Origin: Karstenula rhodostoma CBS 690.94
Taxonomy: Eukaryota; Ascomycota; Dothideomycetes; Pleosporales; Didymosphaeriaceae
Assembly: GCA_010093485.1 (NCBI GenBank)
Contig: MU001503.1
Coordinates: forward strand, 1,137,132 to 1,201,131
Reading direction: 5' to 3'
Length of the DNA: 64,000 bases
Shown: in pieces, positions 1-10,784 of the stretch
Layout: each line of letters starts with the position of its first letter
Position numbering within the stretch: position 1 is the stretch's first letter
Notes under the pieces: model-generated
What the model was told of the DNA's origin: nothing
Database searches by the model: none
Seen by the model: only the letters and a program-made list of their open reading frames with translations
Translations under genes and position numbers: made by a program

Positions 1-1
1 C

Positions 2-556
2 GACGCCAAAGCCAAGAAGGGCAATGTGGTCGAGCTCGAGATGCCGTCGGAGCAGCTCGACATCGACTCGGGCTATGACGAGGCACTCCGCAACCTGCGC
101 GACCGCATCGAAGTGGCGGAGCCGGGCCTCAGCGAGGCGCAAGCCCAGGAGGACTACTACCGCGCGGTGCGCACGTACATGGTGGTCGTATGGCTCATCT
201 CCAACGCGATCCTCGCCATGGCCGTATCCGAGGCCTACGGCGGGCAGCACATCAGCGGCAACTTCTACCTCAAGTTCATCCTGTGGGCGGTGGCGGCGCT
301 GGCCTTCTTCCGCGCCGTCGGGTCGACCAGCTTCCTCATCATCAACAGCATCCACTCCATCATGGAGACGAAGCTCAAGTGGGAGGACAAGATGGAGGGC
401 AAGCGGGGCTTGACCGGCGGCAAGAAGAGGTTCGGCAAGGGGTGGCGGAACGGAGGGCAGGGATGGTGGAATGGATGGTGGAGCGGGCGTGCCATCAGCA
501 GCAAGGTCAGCAGTTGGGCGCCCAGCTCGTGGGGCGGGAGCAGTCTGGGTAAGTGA
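2..556 (+). CDS. Chitin synthase, C-terminal part (5' truncated by window edge)
   Basis: An open frame (frame 2) runs in from the left edge to a TGA at 554-556, giving about 184 residues. It looks like the C-terminal tail of a fungal family-2 chitin synthase, which polymerises UDP-GlcNAc into chitin at the plasma membrane. The stretch begins with a cytosolic segment containing [17 protein letters not shown], typical of the class I-III enzymes just before the last membrane pair. Two hydrophobic segments follow: [21 protein letters not shown], split here as [13 protein letters not shown] then AMAVSEAY, and [20 protein letters not shown]. The end is basic and Gly/Trp-rich. The catalytic QxxRW region lies outside the window. 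I lean to class III, with modest certainty. The last codons contain a strong donor-like GGTAAGTGAG, so a further 3' intron cannot be excluded. Confidence 0.8.
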   Translation, partial: DAKAKKGNVVELEMPSEQLDIDSGYDEALRNLRDRIEVAEPGLSEAQAQEDYYRAVRTYMVVVWLISNAILAMAVSEAYGGQHISGNFYLKFILWAVAALAFFRAVGSTSFLIINSIHSIMETKLKWEDKMEGKRGLTGGKKRFGKGWRNGGQGWWNGWWSGRAISSKVSSWAPSSWGGSSLGK

Positions 557-1853
557 GATGAGATGGGTTCGGTTTGTATAGCGTTTTGATTCACGATTCA
601 TGAGCGGCGTTGGTTGGAATAAGGAAGGGTGATACCTCGACGTGGGTGCTTGTATATGCGTGCGCGTCGCACGTGGGTTCTGTATGATGGGGACGGCGGA
701 TGGCTGGGCTGTTGCCGAGCTATGAGACGCTTCGTGCTGCGCCGAAAGGGAACTAAAAGGAACGATGTTATGTAGTATGGTAATGCGGTTGTAATGGGGA
801 TACTGGTGCATGTCGCTTCTTCCTCCTGTCGTGCTGGATCGTCGTGGGTGCTAACCACCTCCTCTCCCCGTTAAAGCTGTTTCTCTGATATTGGATCCAA
901 ATCATCGCTGCTCATCTGTAACCCCCGCTCCTTCTGACAGCAGAGAACTTGCAACACAGACACGCTCCTCCGATGCCGAAACAAGCACGACGGGTGTACG
1001 GGAGCGAGTGCGGCGAGCGATGCAGTGTCATTAGTTAGTAATACACGCAGTGAGACCTGATGTTCGTAATGCGATAACAGCTGCATGCCGAGAAGGTACC
1101 GAAGGGAAAGGAGAAGACACACGCTTTCATGAAGTTGAGCGGGCAGTGTAACATGGTGGATGCAATACATCTCGCGCTCCAACGTAATAAATCTACTTCT
1201 TGTGGGCGCGTCGTTCACCGCAGTCCTTCCAGTGATGATTTGTCTTCACAACACCTTACTGTGTACGGTGGTAGCGCCCGCACTGACAGCTGTCACGGGT
1301 TGCTAGGCTCACCGGCGCTGGGGTTTAGACTGGTTGAGGGGTGGGGCGTTGAGGGATGGGGCTTGGTGGTGCGTTGGTAGCTGGCCGGCGTATGATAGTT
1401 GGGATGTGACTGCAGTCACCCATGAGGATATGGGGATCGAGAGTGGAGGGGTTTGGGGAGGTTCGAAGGATGCTGCATGTATCGTGATGGTAGGTGAGGC
1501 ACGCTCGAGTGTGATTGCATCGTCCATGCTGCGCGTCTTGTTGAGTGTTTCTGGTCTACTGGTCGACAAGCAGCACGCGGACAGACGTTGACTCTCGCGC
1601 CCACGGTACGACAGGTGTCAAAAGCCAGTCACAGTCTAGAGCCCCCACACACTTCGTAGACTAGACGGTACTAGTAATGTTAGCTAGGTTGCTGGTGGAC
1701 ATGCTACTTGGCTCGCGCCTTCAACATGCCATCCCAGAAGTTCCGACCTGCAGACTCGCAGCGTGTGAGGTAATAGCGTGTAGACGGGAGAGATGATAAA
1801 ACCCCCCCCCGCGATGCATGTACTTTCTTCCTCGGCAATGATCATTTCTCGAC
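557..1853. other. Intergenic region, 1.3 kb
   Basis: This is the 3' flank of the chitin synthase and the 5' flank of the next gene. Only short, unconserved-looking frames are present, together with a run of ten C at about 1802-1811. I see no RNA gene or mobile element. Confidence 0.5.
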
Positions 1854-3501
1854 ATGACTTTCTCCATCATCGGCATTCTCGCCTTTGCAGGCGCGGCAGT
1901 CAGCTCGCCCCTTATATCATTGCCGGGATGTAAGTGCCGCACTCGAAAACCCCCTCGAAAGAACGACGCTGTTGTGAACGCTGTTTGTATCTGGTGGAAG
2001 CATCACTGACGCATATTCAGTCCTCCCTGTACAACAGGTTACTCTCTCCTCCATCGAGACTATCGCTTTGGCTACATCGTCGCCTGCACCCGTTGTCTCG
2101 CCTGACGCTCCGCCACGCATCAAAGTGACTATCAACCTGTCTTCTAAGACCCCGAGTCTGCCCACTAGTCAGCCTGTGGATACAACAGTCAACGCCGTTT
2201 TTCCTGTTTCGACTTCGACTTTGACGACGGCTACTGCGTCTACGAGCGTTGAGATCAGCGCCCTGGTAGGGGTTGTGGCTGCGTCTTCCACGACCACCAC
2301 GTCATCCAAGACCGTTGCTGTGGTGGTCCCTTCGACGACGAGCTCGCATTCCGCGGCTTTTGTTGTCGTGCAGCCGTCTACGACGCCTACGCTTAGTAGC
2401 ACGTCTGGTTCTACGACAGCTGTCACGTCCGCGGCAGTCGCAGCCACTCCTTCTGCGTCAACCAGTTCGTTCTCGGCACGTCCGTTCACGATCGTTTTCC
2501 TGCCTGTGCCTGTGCTGCCATTTGTTTCGTCTTCTTCGGCCACGCCCATTGTGGTTGTAACACCAACCGCTGTGTCTACCTCGAGCAATTCCTCCCTCTT
2601 CTTGCAGGATGCGTCCTTCACAGTGCCACCGACCACAATCATCACGCCAACGTCGGCTTCTACCTCGACAACGGCCATACAAGTAAACTCAACAACGACA
2701 ACAACGCCAAGACTAACTGTTTCGACCATAAATACCTCGACTGGGCCGAGTGATCCCAAAGCTACTTCGCCGCTCTTGTTTGACGAGCTCGTTGAGACGG
2801 TCAAGCTCCACACCGTACGGATCATAAATATTTCACGGTTCGCCTCGCTTAACAACAAGAAAACGTCTGACCGTTTGGATGAAACCATTCAAGCTCTAAA
2901 TGCGCTGTCGAACGAATTCAACACATCCGCCAAGCAGATCGCGGAGAATTTCTTCGAGATAAAAAACGCTGTCGGGACGCTGGCCAACCAGACGACGGAC
3001 AGGTCCTGGGAGGTCAACAACGCCTTCCAGCTGCTAAGCATTCGCGTGACCAAGGAGCTTGAGCATCTGAAGGCATCCCACGAGGAACAGATCAAAGGGC
3101 TTGTACGCGCTGAAACGCTTAAAGCAGTGAATGGAAGTTTGAGCGATTTGATCGAGTCCAAGGGGAAAGTCGAAAACCCGTCCGTCTTTGCCGATCTAAA
3201 ACTTCTTGCCCAACGCGTTGTGTTCCTGGAGAATGAGAACTGGAAGTGGAACCACGCGGACAGGCAGGACCCGGTCGAGACGCGCTTGGAGGCTCTCGAG
3301 GCACAGAACACTTTCTTGAAGCAGAAGCTCGAACAACTCCTGGGCGCTGGGGAGGATGATCCTGAGCAGGACGAGGAGCACCCCGAGGAGGAGCATTATG
3401 AGGAAACCCCCCAGCAGCCGCAAGCCCAAGAGCCCGACAGGCCGCACTGGCCTGAGTGGTTCGAAGGCGTGTGGAACGGCGAGTCCTCCAAGAAGCATTG
3501 A
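1854..3501 (+). CDS. Secreted Ser/Thr-rich protein with C-terminal coiled coil
   Basis: Two exons are inferred: 1854-1929 and 2021-3501, with a 91-nt intron (GTAAGT donor, TATTCAG acceptor) splitting one codon. The product is about 518 aa. The first exon encodes a signal-peptide-like start (MTFSIIGILAFAGAAVSS), and the splice joins it in frame with the long open frame. Residues of roughly 30-270 are very rich in Ser, Thr, Val and Ala, as in O-glycosylated cell-wall or stalk proteins. From about residue 275 the composition changes to heptad-like Leu/Glu/Lys sequence predicted to form coiled coil (for example LDETIQALNALSNEF and LEALEAQNTFLKQKLEQLL). An acidic Glu/Pro tail follows, ending in KKH. 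There is no GPI-type hydrophobic tail. I do not recognise a named family. A wall-associated or secreted role is inferred from the signal peptide and composition. Confidence 0.75.
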
Positions 3502-4437
3502 GTTCGCTCGCCATGGCACTCCTTTCCACATGCAGTAATATTGGGTAGAGTAGAGGCGCTTGCACCAAAAGTAATGAATTTTTCCTCAACGAGTTCGTTG
3601 AATATGCCGTTCGCATCTTCCTCGCGCTGTTGGTAATGTGATATGTTGAATGGCGCCCTCGTTGGCTCAATTCTGTTGACGAAGTCGTGACTTGCCAAGT
3701 CGATCGTCTGGACGCCGTTTCTCCCCAGTCCGCACTTTATAGCGATGCCCGCACCCACCGTGTCTGGCGTGAGGTGATCTAACGGGGTGTGTACTGCTCA
3801 CTGGCATCGCGGATCGTGCCAAGTGCTCAGCTGTTCATAGCAGCCTAGATTATGCGACGGTGCAATCATCGCCCATGCTAAGTTCGACACCGACTACATC
3901 ACGGCTGTTCTGGGTACCATCGCGCAATCGAGTAGAGACACGACGAATGCGCTCAGGTTTTCTCCACGAGGATTTGTCTGCGGACGGATAAGCCGTAGAA
4001 TGCGATGAGGGTTCAGAAAGCGCCGGTGCCCCAGTGCTCAAGTGATCTGATCTACCTAGCTGTTTCTAAAAGCGATCTTCGAATTTCCATGCGTTACAGC
4101 ATTGCAGCTGACGATGCTACCGGGGTCTTTTGGTGGCAGCTCTGATCCAAATGCACACACCAGGTGTGGCGGTGAAGTCGTGCACGTTGCAGGGGGGCTG
4201 GGCTAGGCGCTTTGTTTGCACCTGACCCCAAACCAATGACGCAGATACCTAGCGGGCGCACGGATCACCCTGCGCTCGCCCCAGCCTTGCCCCAGCATCA
4301 CGACTGCGCTATCGCTGCGGGAACTCAGACGTCTGCTCAAGTCCTCGACAGTCGCACGACCCGGTTCTGCAGCTCTACAACCCTTACACCTTTTCCTCGC
4401 GCTCCATCTTGCGCATCGTCAACGAATAACCGTAGCC
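3502..4437. other. Intergenic region, 0.9 kb
   Basis: Only short frames occur on either strand. The last 100 bases are pyrimidine-rich (CT-rich leader) directly before the NPC2-like start codon at 4438, as is usual for fungal promoters and leaders. Nothing else was recognised. Confidence 0.45.
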
Positions 4438-5080
4438 ATGAAGGTCTCCGCTGTTCTCGTCGCTGCCACCAGCGCTGCGTCTGTCTCGGCAGCTGCGACT
4501 TGGATGACAGGCGGCAACCAGGCCGTGATCAACGAGGCGTTCAAGGTTCCCGGCGACAACCCTTTGTACTTCTGCGAAGACCCCAAGGACTACATCTTGG
4601 ACATTGAGAACGTGGACCTGGACCCCAACCCACCTCTACCGTACGTCTGGCTTCTTAAGCAACAGCATACATGCTCCACTTTGGGGTAGCTTGAGGGACT
4701 TAGCTAACATTGTGATCGCAGGGGCCAGACTCTCAGCATCACTGCCAAGGGCGACTTCAGCAAGGAGATCGAGGAAGGCTCCAAGATGCACCTCACAGTT
4801 CGTTACAACAACCTGATTACCCTGATCAACCAGGACGCCGACACTTGCGAGACGGTGAAGAAGGCAGACTTGGAGTGCCCGCTGAAGAAGGGCGAGATGA
4901 AGCTCACCAAGGACGTTGACCTTCCCCAGCAGATCCCTCCGGTAGGTCTCCCAATCATAACACCACGTCCCAGTCGACTAACCATCATGACAGGGCAAGT
5001 ACAACGTCAAGGCCGACGTCAAGACCAAGGACGGCGACGCCATTACCTGCCTCACGGCTGAAATTACCTTCCACCGGTAA
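4438..5080 (+). CDS. npc2: NPC2-like ML-domain lipid transfer protein (phosphatidylglycerol/phosphatidylinositol transfer protein)
   Basis: Three exons: 4438-4640, 4722-4941 and 4994-5080, with introns of 81 and 52 nt. All junctions keep frame. The product is 169 aa, the normal length for fungal NPC2/PG-PI transfer proteins. Residues 1-18 form a signal peptide ([18 protein letters not shown]). The rest is an MD-2-related lipid-recognition (ML) domain, with conserved features such as the YFCEDPKDY and [10 protein letters not shown] stretches and the IPPGKYNV turn across the exon 2/3 junction. Cysteines at the ends of the domain are those expected to pair in the beta-sandwich. Family members carry sterols or phospholipids inside the vacuole or secretory lumen. 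The first intron follows a conserved PLPP-type site. No paralogue lies nearby. Confidence 0.92.
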
Positions 5081-5499
5081 ACATTCCACCGCGGCTGCCT
5101 TGCCCTCGATGCGAACGAGGCGTCTCTGAACGCTTCACAGATCTGTGCAAGTAGGCAAACGACACTTCCAAATGTCCGGATTGGGTGTAAATATCGTGCA
5201 GAATCGGTTGCGGAACGAGCTCTGAGTCAATTCTGTGGGCTGTGCAATGTGGACGAAGCTGCAAAGGGAGCATGTTCCGGTCGGTCTTGCATTCGAGTTG
5301 AGCGAGATATCCATTTTCTGTCATTTTTCCGGTGAACTTTGGGGCGGTAATTGCTACGTATCAGCCATGCTGTCATGATATTATGGACTTGACTTCGTTC
5401 ATGCTGAATTGGATATCTTCAAGTCGTGATATGACTCGTGTACAAATGCAGTGCCCTACATGACCACCCACAAGACCCCCGCCTCCACTTGATATGCGT
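5081..5499. other. Intergenic region between convergent genes
   Basis: This is the shared 3' flank of the NPC2-like gene (plus strand) and the V-ATPase subunit F gene (minus strand). No coding signal or strong repeat was seen. Confidence 0.5.
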
Positions 5500-6026
5500 T
5501 TACTCTCCAAACAGCCTTCGCACCCGCTTGAGCACGCTGTCTTTCTCAGGGTCGTACGGGTGGTCTTTGGACGGTATCTCGAGCAGGGCTGGAAAGGCGG
5601 CGGTGTACAACTCGACTCGGTGCCTTATTCGCTCCGCAATCTGCCCTGGTTAGCAGCGCATTCTTCTTTAAGCTTTCTCCAGAAGCATCGTACATGTTGG
5701 TTTATCAGGAGAATAGCAATATCCTTGCGCTCTTGGGTGAAGCGATCGAATGCAGCTTCGATGTCGGCGTTCTGCGTTTTCGCGTCTACCACAAGGAAGT
5801 TCTTCTGCGAATCCGGGGGCTGCGTAACGTGCTGCGCATATTTTTAGTACACGGTTACGTGCGAAGCTGTAGAGGAGCTTACGCCGACGCCTGCGAGCAG
5901 CATGCCTGTTACCGTATCCTGAGGGCTGTCAGTGAAGTACGCATACAGCGAGTTCGAGTTGCATACCTCATCACCAATTACGGCGAGGAACTGGCGGTCC
6001 TTGTACGCGGCCGTGGAAGCCGACAT
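5500..6026 (-). CDS. vma7: V-type proton ATPase subunit F (Vma7)
   Basis: Four exons on the minus strand: 6026-5967, 5918-5883, 5831-5694 and 5640-5500, with introns of 48, 51 and 53 nt. Together they encode 124 aa, matching the usual size of 118-124 aa. The sequence carries the subunit F hallmarks: [18 protein letters not shown] at the N-terminus, [19 protein letters not shown], then [19 protein letters not shown], and a C-terminal [14 protein letters not shown] segment. Subunit F sits in the central stalk of the peripheral V1 sector and couples ATP hydrolysis to rotation during vacuolar acidification. The gene is divergent from the nuclear rim protein gene, with about 280 bp between the two start codons, so they probably share a promoter. 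The many short introns are typical of this family. Confidence 0.95.
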
Positions 6027-6309
6027 GGTGGTATGGGTGAGACTTCACTGCGTCCGGGCAGCTTGGAGAGGCCGGGGCGCAGACGGCAGCTACCGTCGTC
6101 ATGGGCGGGCAGCAGCACCCGCGGAAAAACAATGATCCGCGCCTGCTTGTTTACGGCCCTTGTTCTTTCACTGCTTCCTCCGACCTCGCGGGGCGCCATG
6201 CCGTGAGTCTAGTTTTTCCCTTGTATTTAATACTTTAATCTCTCCGCTTAGAGATTCCCCCGACCCGGATTATCGTCTGCGACTCGACGCTCACTCCGCA
6301 CCCAGCAAG

Positions 6310-7755
6310 ATGCCACCCCGCGAACGCCTCGTCCGCAAGGCGCCGCTCATGGAGCGTGTGAAGGCCTACCTCGATTTCCACGACTGGCTACTGTGGATTT
6401 CGGAAGAGCTTAATACGAACGACTGGGAGGACTTCGCCAAAGACTACGCATTCATCATCGGCTTCGTCTTCAACTTGGTCTACATCGTTGCGCAGGCGAA
6501 CACCGCTAGCGGTCCCCGCAGCGACGACATACTGCTGGACTCAGTCAGCGGACCCGGATGGTTCACATGGTTCTCGAGGCTCGCTGTGACGGGCCTGTCA
6601 GTGATTGCTTTCTTCAACGGCTTCTTGACCTTCCACAAGAAGCGGCACTACCGCCTGTTCGAGCAGCCCATCGAGATGGCTCCATCCACGCCATCTGCAC
6701 ACCGAGTGCGAGTCGATTCGTCGCCGGCCGCTGGAACGCCATTGCGCTACTTCCAGAACCTCCTGGGCTCTGCTTCTGCGGACTCGCGCGCTCACCCCGA
6801 TGCCGGCAGAGATGTGTGGGAGATCTCAGTCTGGGACCCGAATCCGCTTTGTCTCGACATGTTCTGTCTCTTCAGCCCACTACACGTTGTACTCTATTGG
6901 CTAAACCTGCCGGTGCCGCCTATGGATCAACAGCCCAGCATTAGGGTTGTTACTACCGTCGCTGTCGGCGCCTTTCTTTCTTTTTCATTGTGGTTCTTAC
7001 GGACTTCCTTTGCGAATCAGATCCGTGACAACTGCGTCATCCAGCGCGAAGTCCTCCATGAGTACGACAATAAGTTTGTACATCCGTCGACACAAAAACT
7101 ATACCGCGATGTCGGCATCCAAGCCATCTCCAAGAACCGATCTCGAGACTCCAGCGTCGGCGTCCGCGGCAGCAGCGACGACCTCGCGTCACAAGTCACC
7201 ACGTACACCCCGACAACCATCATCAATCGCACCTTCCGAACGAACCCAAACCCCGTGTACGCCTCGCAGTACGATCCCGATAACCTCCGCTCGACGACCC
7301 ACACGCCGTCCGCCAGACGCTACTCCACAAACGCGAACTACTCCTCAACATCCACCGCAACCGGCGCGGACTTTTCCTCGCCTATACGGCCTTCACACAC
7401 ACCAAACCCTTTCCGCCAGTCGCAAACACAGCCGCAGTTCCGCCCATCCGCCGCCAGCGGTGATGGAGGCAGTCTCGGCATCTTCACGCACGCGAACTCC
7501 CCGTTGCGCAAATCAACGTCCACAAACTTCGTGCGCGACCGGGACGATCGAGGCCGCGATAGTCTTGTGGGCCATGGCGTTGAGCGGAGAACAGGGACGC
7601 CTGCGCGGAGAGAGGGCAGCCCGCTGAAGCGGGTGAGCATGCCTGGTGCGGGGTTGAAGGCGAGCGGGAGTGAAAGCGTGAGCAGTGCAGCGGATAAGTT
7701 TGCGCGGTGGAATGGGGGCGCGGGCAGTATGAGAAGGGAAAGTGGGCGGTTTTAG
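6310..7755 (+). CDS. nur1: Nuclear rim protein Nur1/Mug154-type (DUF2418)
   Basis: A single open exon from the ATG at 6310 encodes 481 aa. The N-terminal half resembles the Nur1/Mug154 (DUF2418) family of inner nuclear membrane proteins, which in yeast anchor silent rDNA to the nuclear rim. The segment FHDWLLWISEELNTNDWEDF is characteristic. Membrane segments are near residues 46-64 (FIIGFVFNLVYIVAQA) and 84-107, and further hydrophobic segments surround LCLDMFCLFSPLHVVLYWL and VAVGAFLSFSLWFL. The C-terminal 230 residues are a Ser/Thr/Arg-rich, probably disordered tail with SP and TP sites (for example THTPSARR and SPLRKS). The start at 6310 fits relatives that begin with MPxR. An upstream spliced exon (ATG at 6132, donor at 6203, acceptor ending at 6251) would add 43 residues in frame; see findings. 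Confidence 0.85.
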   Translation: MPPRERLVRKAPLMERVKAYLDFHDWLLWISEELNTNDWEDFAKDYAFIIGFVFNLVYIVAQANTASGPRSDDILLDSVSGPGWFTWFSRLAVTGLSVIAFFNGFLTFHKKRHYRLFEQPIEMAPSTPSAHRVRVDSSPAAGTPLRYFQNLLGSASADSRAHPDAGRDVWEISVWDPNPLCLDMFCLFSPLHVVLYWLNLPVPPMDQQPSIRVVTTVAVGAFLSFSLWFLRTSFANQIRDNCVIQREVLHEYDNKFVHPSTQKLYRDVGIQAISKNRSRDSSVGVRGSSDDLASQVTTYTPTTIINRTFRTNPNPVYASQYDPDNLRSTTHTPSARRYSTNANYSSTSTATGADFSSPIRPSHTPNPFRQSQTQPQFRPSAASGDGGSLGIFTHANSPLRKSTSTNFVRDRDDRGRDSLVGHGVERRTGTPARREGSPLKRVSMPGAGLKASGSESVSSAADKFARWNGGAGSMRRESGRF

Positions 7756-8280
7756 GGTGGTAAGAAGGAGAGGGGCATGCGGGCGATTGCGTATGGAGTT
7801 ATGGCTTTGCACGTGTGGATTACATGGCGATATGCCGGCGCACACGCATGGCATGGCATGGTTGGATGCCTACTGTATATATACATGTACCTGCCGACGC
7901 ACGACGCCTGGCATTCGGGCAGGGCTACTTTGTCCCCTTTTCTGTATCTGTATCTTGTGCGAAAATACCCAGATTTCTTGATTTCTTGACAACTATCCGA
8001 TCAGGGCAGAGCGGGCAAATGCAGTTTGCGTTGGTTGCTGTGAAATAAGATTTTCTGATCGTTGACACGAACCACGAAGTGGTATCGCATAAACCGATAG
8101 ACAAAATTACGGACTGCGAGTTATGAAGCATGGTGATGTGGCTGTGTGTGTTGTATGAAGAAGTCTTGGCGCTGTAAAATACGTGGTATAGAAAAGTATC
8201 GACGCAGGGTATGGAAAGTGGAAAGAGTCGCGGATTGCTAGGTGCGGGTTGGGGTGGGGTGGGGTGCTGGGGAGTAGCCC

Positions 8281-8306
8281 CATACCATACCATACCATAC
8301 CATACC
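8281..8306. repeat. Microsatellite (CATAC)n
   Basis: Five tandem copies of the pentamer CATAC are seen directly, just after a G-rich stretch (GGGGTGGGGTGGGGTGCTGGGG at about 8245-8273, written here as repeats of GGGGT). Confidence 0.9.
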
Positions 8307-8410
8307 GATCCCAGCGCATGTCGGGGCTTAACATGTCCGTCATACATGGAAGGTTTTCGCGGGTGCGATGTATGCGAGGGATGGGATACGAGAGAGGCTG
8401 TCTTGGCTTG

Positions 8411-8453
8411 ATGCGGTGCGATGCGGTGCGATGCGATGCGATGCGGTGCGATG
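8411..8453. repeat. Microsatellite of ATGCG/GTGCG pentamers
   Basis: Eight or nine pentamers alternate between ATGCG and GTGCG. They are followed by a short palindromic ACATG/CATGT run (to about 8470). Confidence 0.85.
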
Positions 8454-9834
8454 TACATGCACATGTACATGAACTTGGACTGTCGTGGGGGTTGGTGCGG
8501 AGTTCGAAGTTCGAAGTTGGTTAGTGTAGTGGGGTTGATGCTGTGTGAGGGGAGGCTGGGATGGTGAGCAGGTTTAGGGTTGGTATATATGGACGGATTT
8601 GGTAGGTAAATCAAATTGGGGAGGTGATGGATGTGATGTGGTCAGTTGAATTGCGTGAAGTTGGGCATGTGATGGAGAGCACCTGGCAAGCATCTTGGTC
8701 GCGATTGATGTGATTGGAAGCCTATGTCTATGTATGATCTATCGCTTGTGAAAAACAAGTACTTGGAGGGGAGTTGCAGAAGACATGAGCTGTGTGGTAC
8801 TGGTTGAAGGTGTACTGAGAGAAGCCACGATCTGCTGTTCAGCGTAGTGTCATGCAATCTCCTATAAGATAGTGCAAGAAAGAGGCATGGGGGGTATTGT
8901 ATTCTGTGAACTACCATGGGTAGAACATACCTGGCGGCGGACTTTCAAATCCAATGCTCCGTGCCCTGACATAGTCCCGCGGTTTCTGCGGCACGGTTGG
9001 GTGCGTATCGATTGTGCAAAGCGAGATTTTGATGGCGAGTCCCTTGGAGCTGAGGTTTGTGGGTACGGGCGCGTATCGTGTTGACACTTGGGTGGAAAAT
9101 TATAGTTTTGAGGTTGTTAGGCTGAGGTAACAAATGAGTGAGGCAAATCAATGTCCACGCGTGCCTTCTTCGACTGATCATCGTTAATGGTGGGCGTCTC
9201 AGCTGCACGTCTGTGAGAATCCTGCGTAGAGCAACCGCCCTGGTGGAAGCGATCCTGCATCTGCGACGCGGACATGGCAGTCAAGGAGTAGGACCCGGAG
9301 CGTCGGCTCATGAGATGGCTGTAGTGCGTGGGGGTATTATCCCGGATTCGTGCATCATAATTGTCTCAAGTTCCCCTGGACGTCACGAGAGCATGTCGTT
9401 CTTGTACCGTAGCCACGAAGCTTTCGTGCGTACAGTCGATATTTACCCTAAGTCTGCGTTTCATTGTGATTACAATGTTAGTTCTTGTTGGGCTGAATGA
9501 TTAGTGAGTGACTATGATGTAGGACGACAGTGTTATACGGGTATGCATTGCGCTCAATCCACCCGTTTCGGCCCGCACGGCAGAGTCGGTACGCACGGAG
9601 CAGACTCCCGTGCCTATTTGTCGGGCCCCGAGAGATTACCGTCAGCGCTTTTGTCGGGCCGTGCGGATGCTAATGCTGACACTTGTACGACCGTCTTCGG
9701 AATTATCCAGTTCTTCGGTGAGTCAGTGTCAGTGTTATATTATGAGCGTCAAAATATTTGGGATTGGGGAGTTCAAAATGTTAGTTGTCAGACAAACGCC
9801 TGTCCAGCCCTAACTGCGACGTAGAATCCTGGTG

Positions 9835-10784
9835 TCAACAAAAGAGGTCAATATTCTTTAAATGCAAGGGAGGTGTCCACCGTCCCGAATATATGCACTT
9901 TGAGGACTCGATAAGGAGAAAGGGTCGATCAGGCAAACTGTGACCATCAGACCCAATCACGCGGCTGAGTAATGCGACCGCCAATGTTATCCGGGTCGTG
10001 TGCCCGTGGCCGGAGAGGTTCGGGGTGGAAGGTTCCAGTTCAAGCTGTGCCGCCTGAGAAAGTCCCACCATTGCGGTAGAAGTCTTGAAAGTTGTCGGGT
10101 TGTAACCTTTCCAAGACACCCTCCTCCTTTCACTTGACATAACTTTGTACCACACATTGTCCGAGAAAGGACCGAATCGCTCGGTCTCAGCTGGAAGATG
10201 GCTCCAGTCTTCCGGAAACGTCGTTGCATTCACATACAGGAAAGTCTTAACGCACGGGTTTGCTGGTATCCTCAACGGCCCGATATGCAGCTGTCCGTTG
10301 GAGAATCGGTCAGCGGTTGGCTGGCTTGTATCCGTGTTCAATGTTGGAGCAACGTTCAAACAGTGTGGGTTGGTGGTATCTGGCGGGAGGGATGCGCGCC
10401 GCTGTGGACCCGTGTGGGATCACGTACGTTCGTCGGTGGATCTCGTGTTCGTGATGTTGGTTCCTTTGAGATCCCAGCTTGTGAAGCTGTCACTCCCCTG
10501 TGCCATATCCAGCGCATTGCCCATATGTGCTCCTGTCATCATTCTTTCAGGAATTTTTGCCAGGCCGCGCTCTATAAGAGCTTGAACCCGACATTTGTGA
10601 GTCCTAGCCAATGGGTATAGTCCAAGATCCTCGAGTCTATCGCCTTCGCTTTCTCGCCATATTCGTCAACGGCAGCATTTTTCTCCCCTTTGGCATTCGT
10701 TGTGTCTTTGCCGAGCCTCGTAGACCCTTTCACGCACGAAATCGAAGTGTTCCAATGACAAAAGCCACGTTGTTTCGACGGCAC
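9835..10784 (-). pseudogene. Degraded gene relic, family unknown
   Basis: Minus-strand reading gives three protein-like segments in different frames. The first (10784-10572) ends in DYTHWLGLTNVGFK. The second (10611-10420) begins QALIERGLAKIPERMM and runs through GSDSFTSWDLKGTNI. The third (10359-9835) includes PCVKTFLYVNATTFPEDW and ETERFGPFSDNVWYK. Segments one and two would join smoothly if one base were restored near 10576, so a single-base frameshift is the simplest reading. The step from two to three needs another frameshift or a non-obvious intron. I do not recognise the family. Inference: a decayed gene in a gene-poor tract. An intact gene with unusual splicing is less likely. Confidence 0.35.

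Larger units (their letters stand above)
7756..9834. other. Gene-poor region with microsatellites
   Basis: No convincing gene is present. The 690-nt minus frame at 7925-8614 is made of low-complexity sequence. Two simple repeats lie here and are listed separately. A 64-residue minus frame at 9117-9311 (start MSRRSGSYS, end LPHSFVTSA) has a protein-like composition but no recognised family, so it is left uncalled. Confidence 0.4.

Noticed and set aside
2169..2888. 239-residue minus-strand open frame
   Set aside because: Antisense shadow of the Ser/Thr-rich half of the secreted protein gene.
7925..8614. 229-residue minus-strand open frame
   Set aside because: It is crossed by two microsatellites and has low-complexity composition without any domain.
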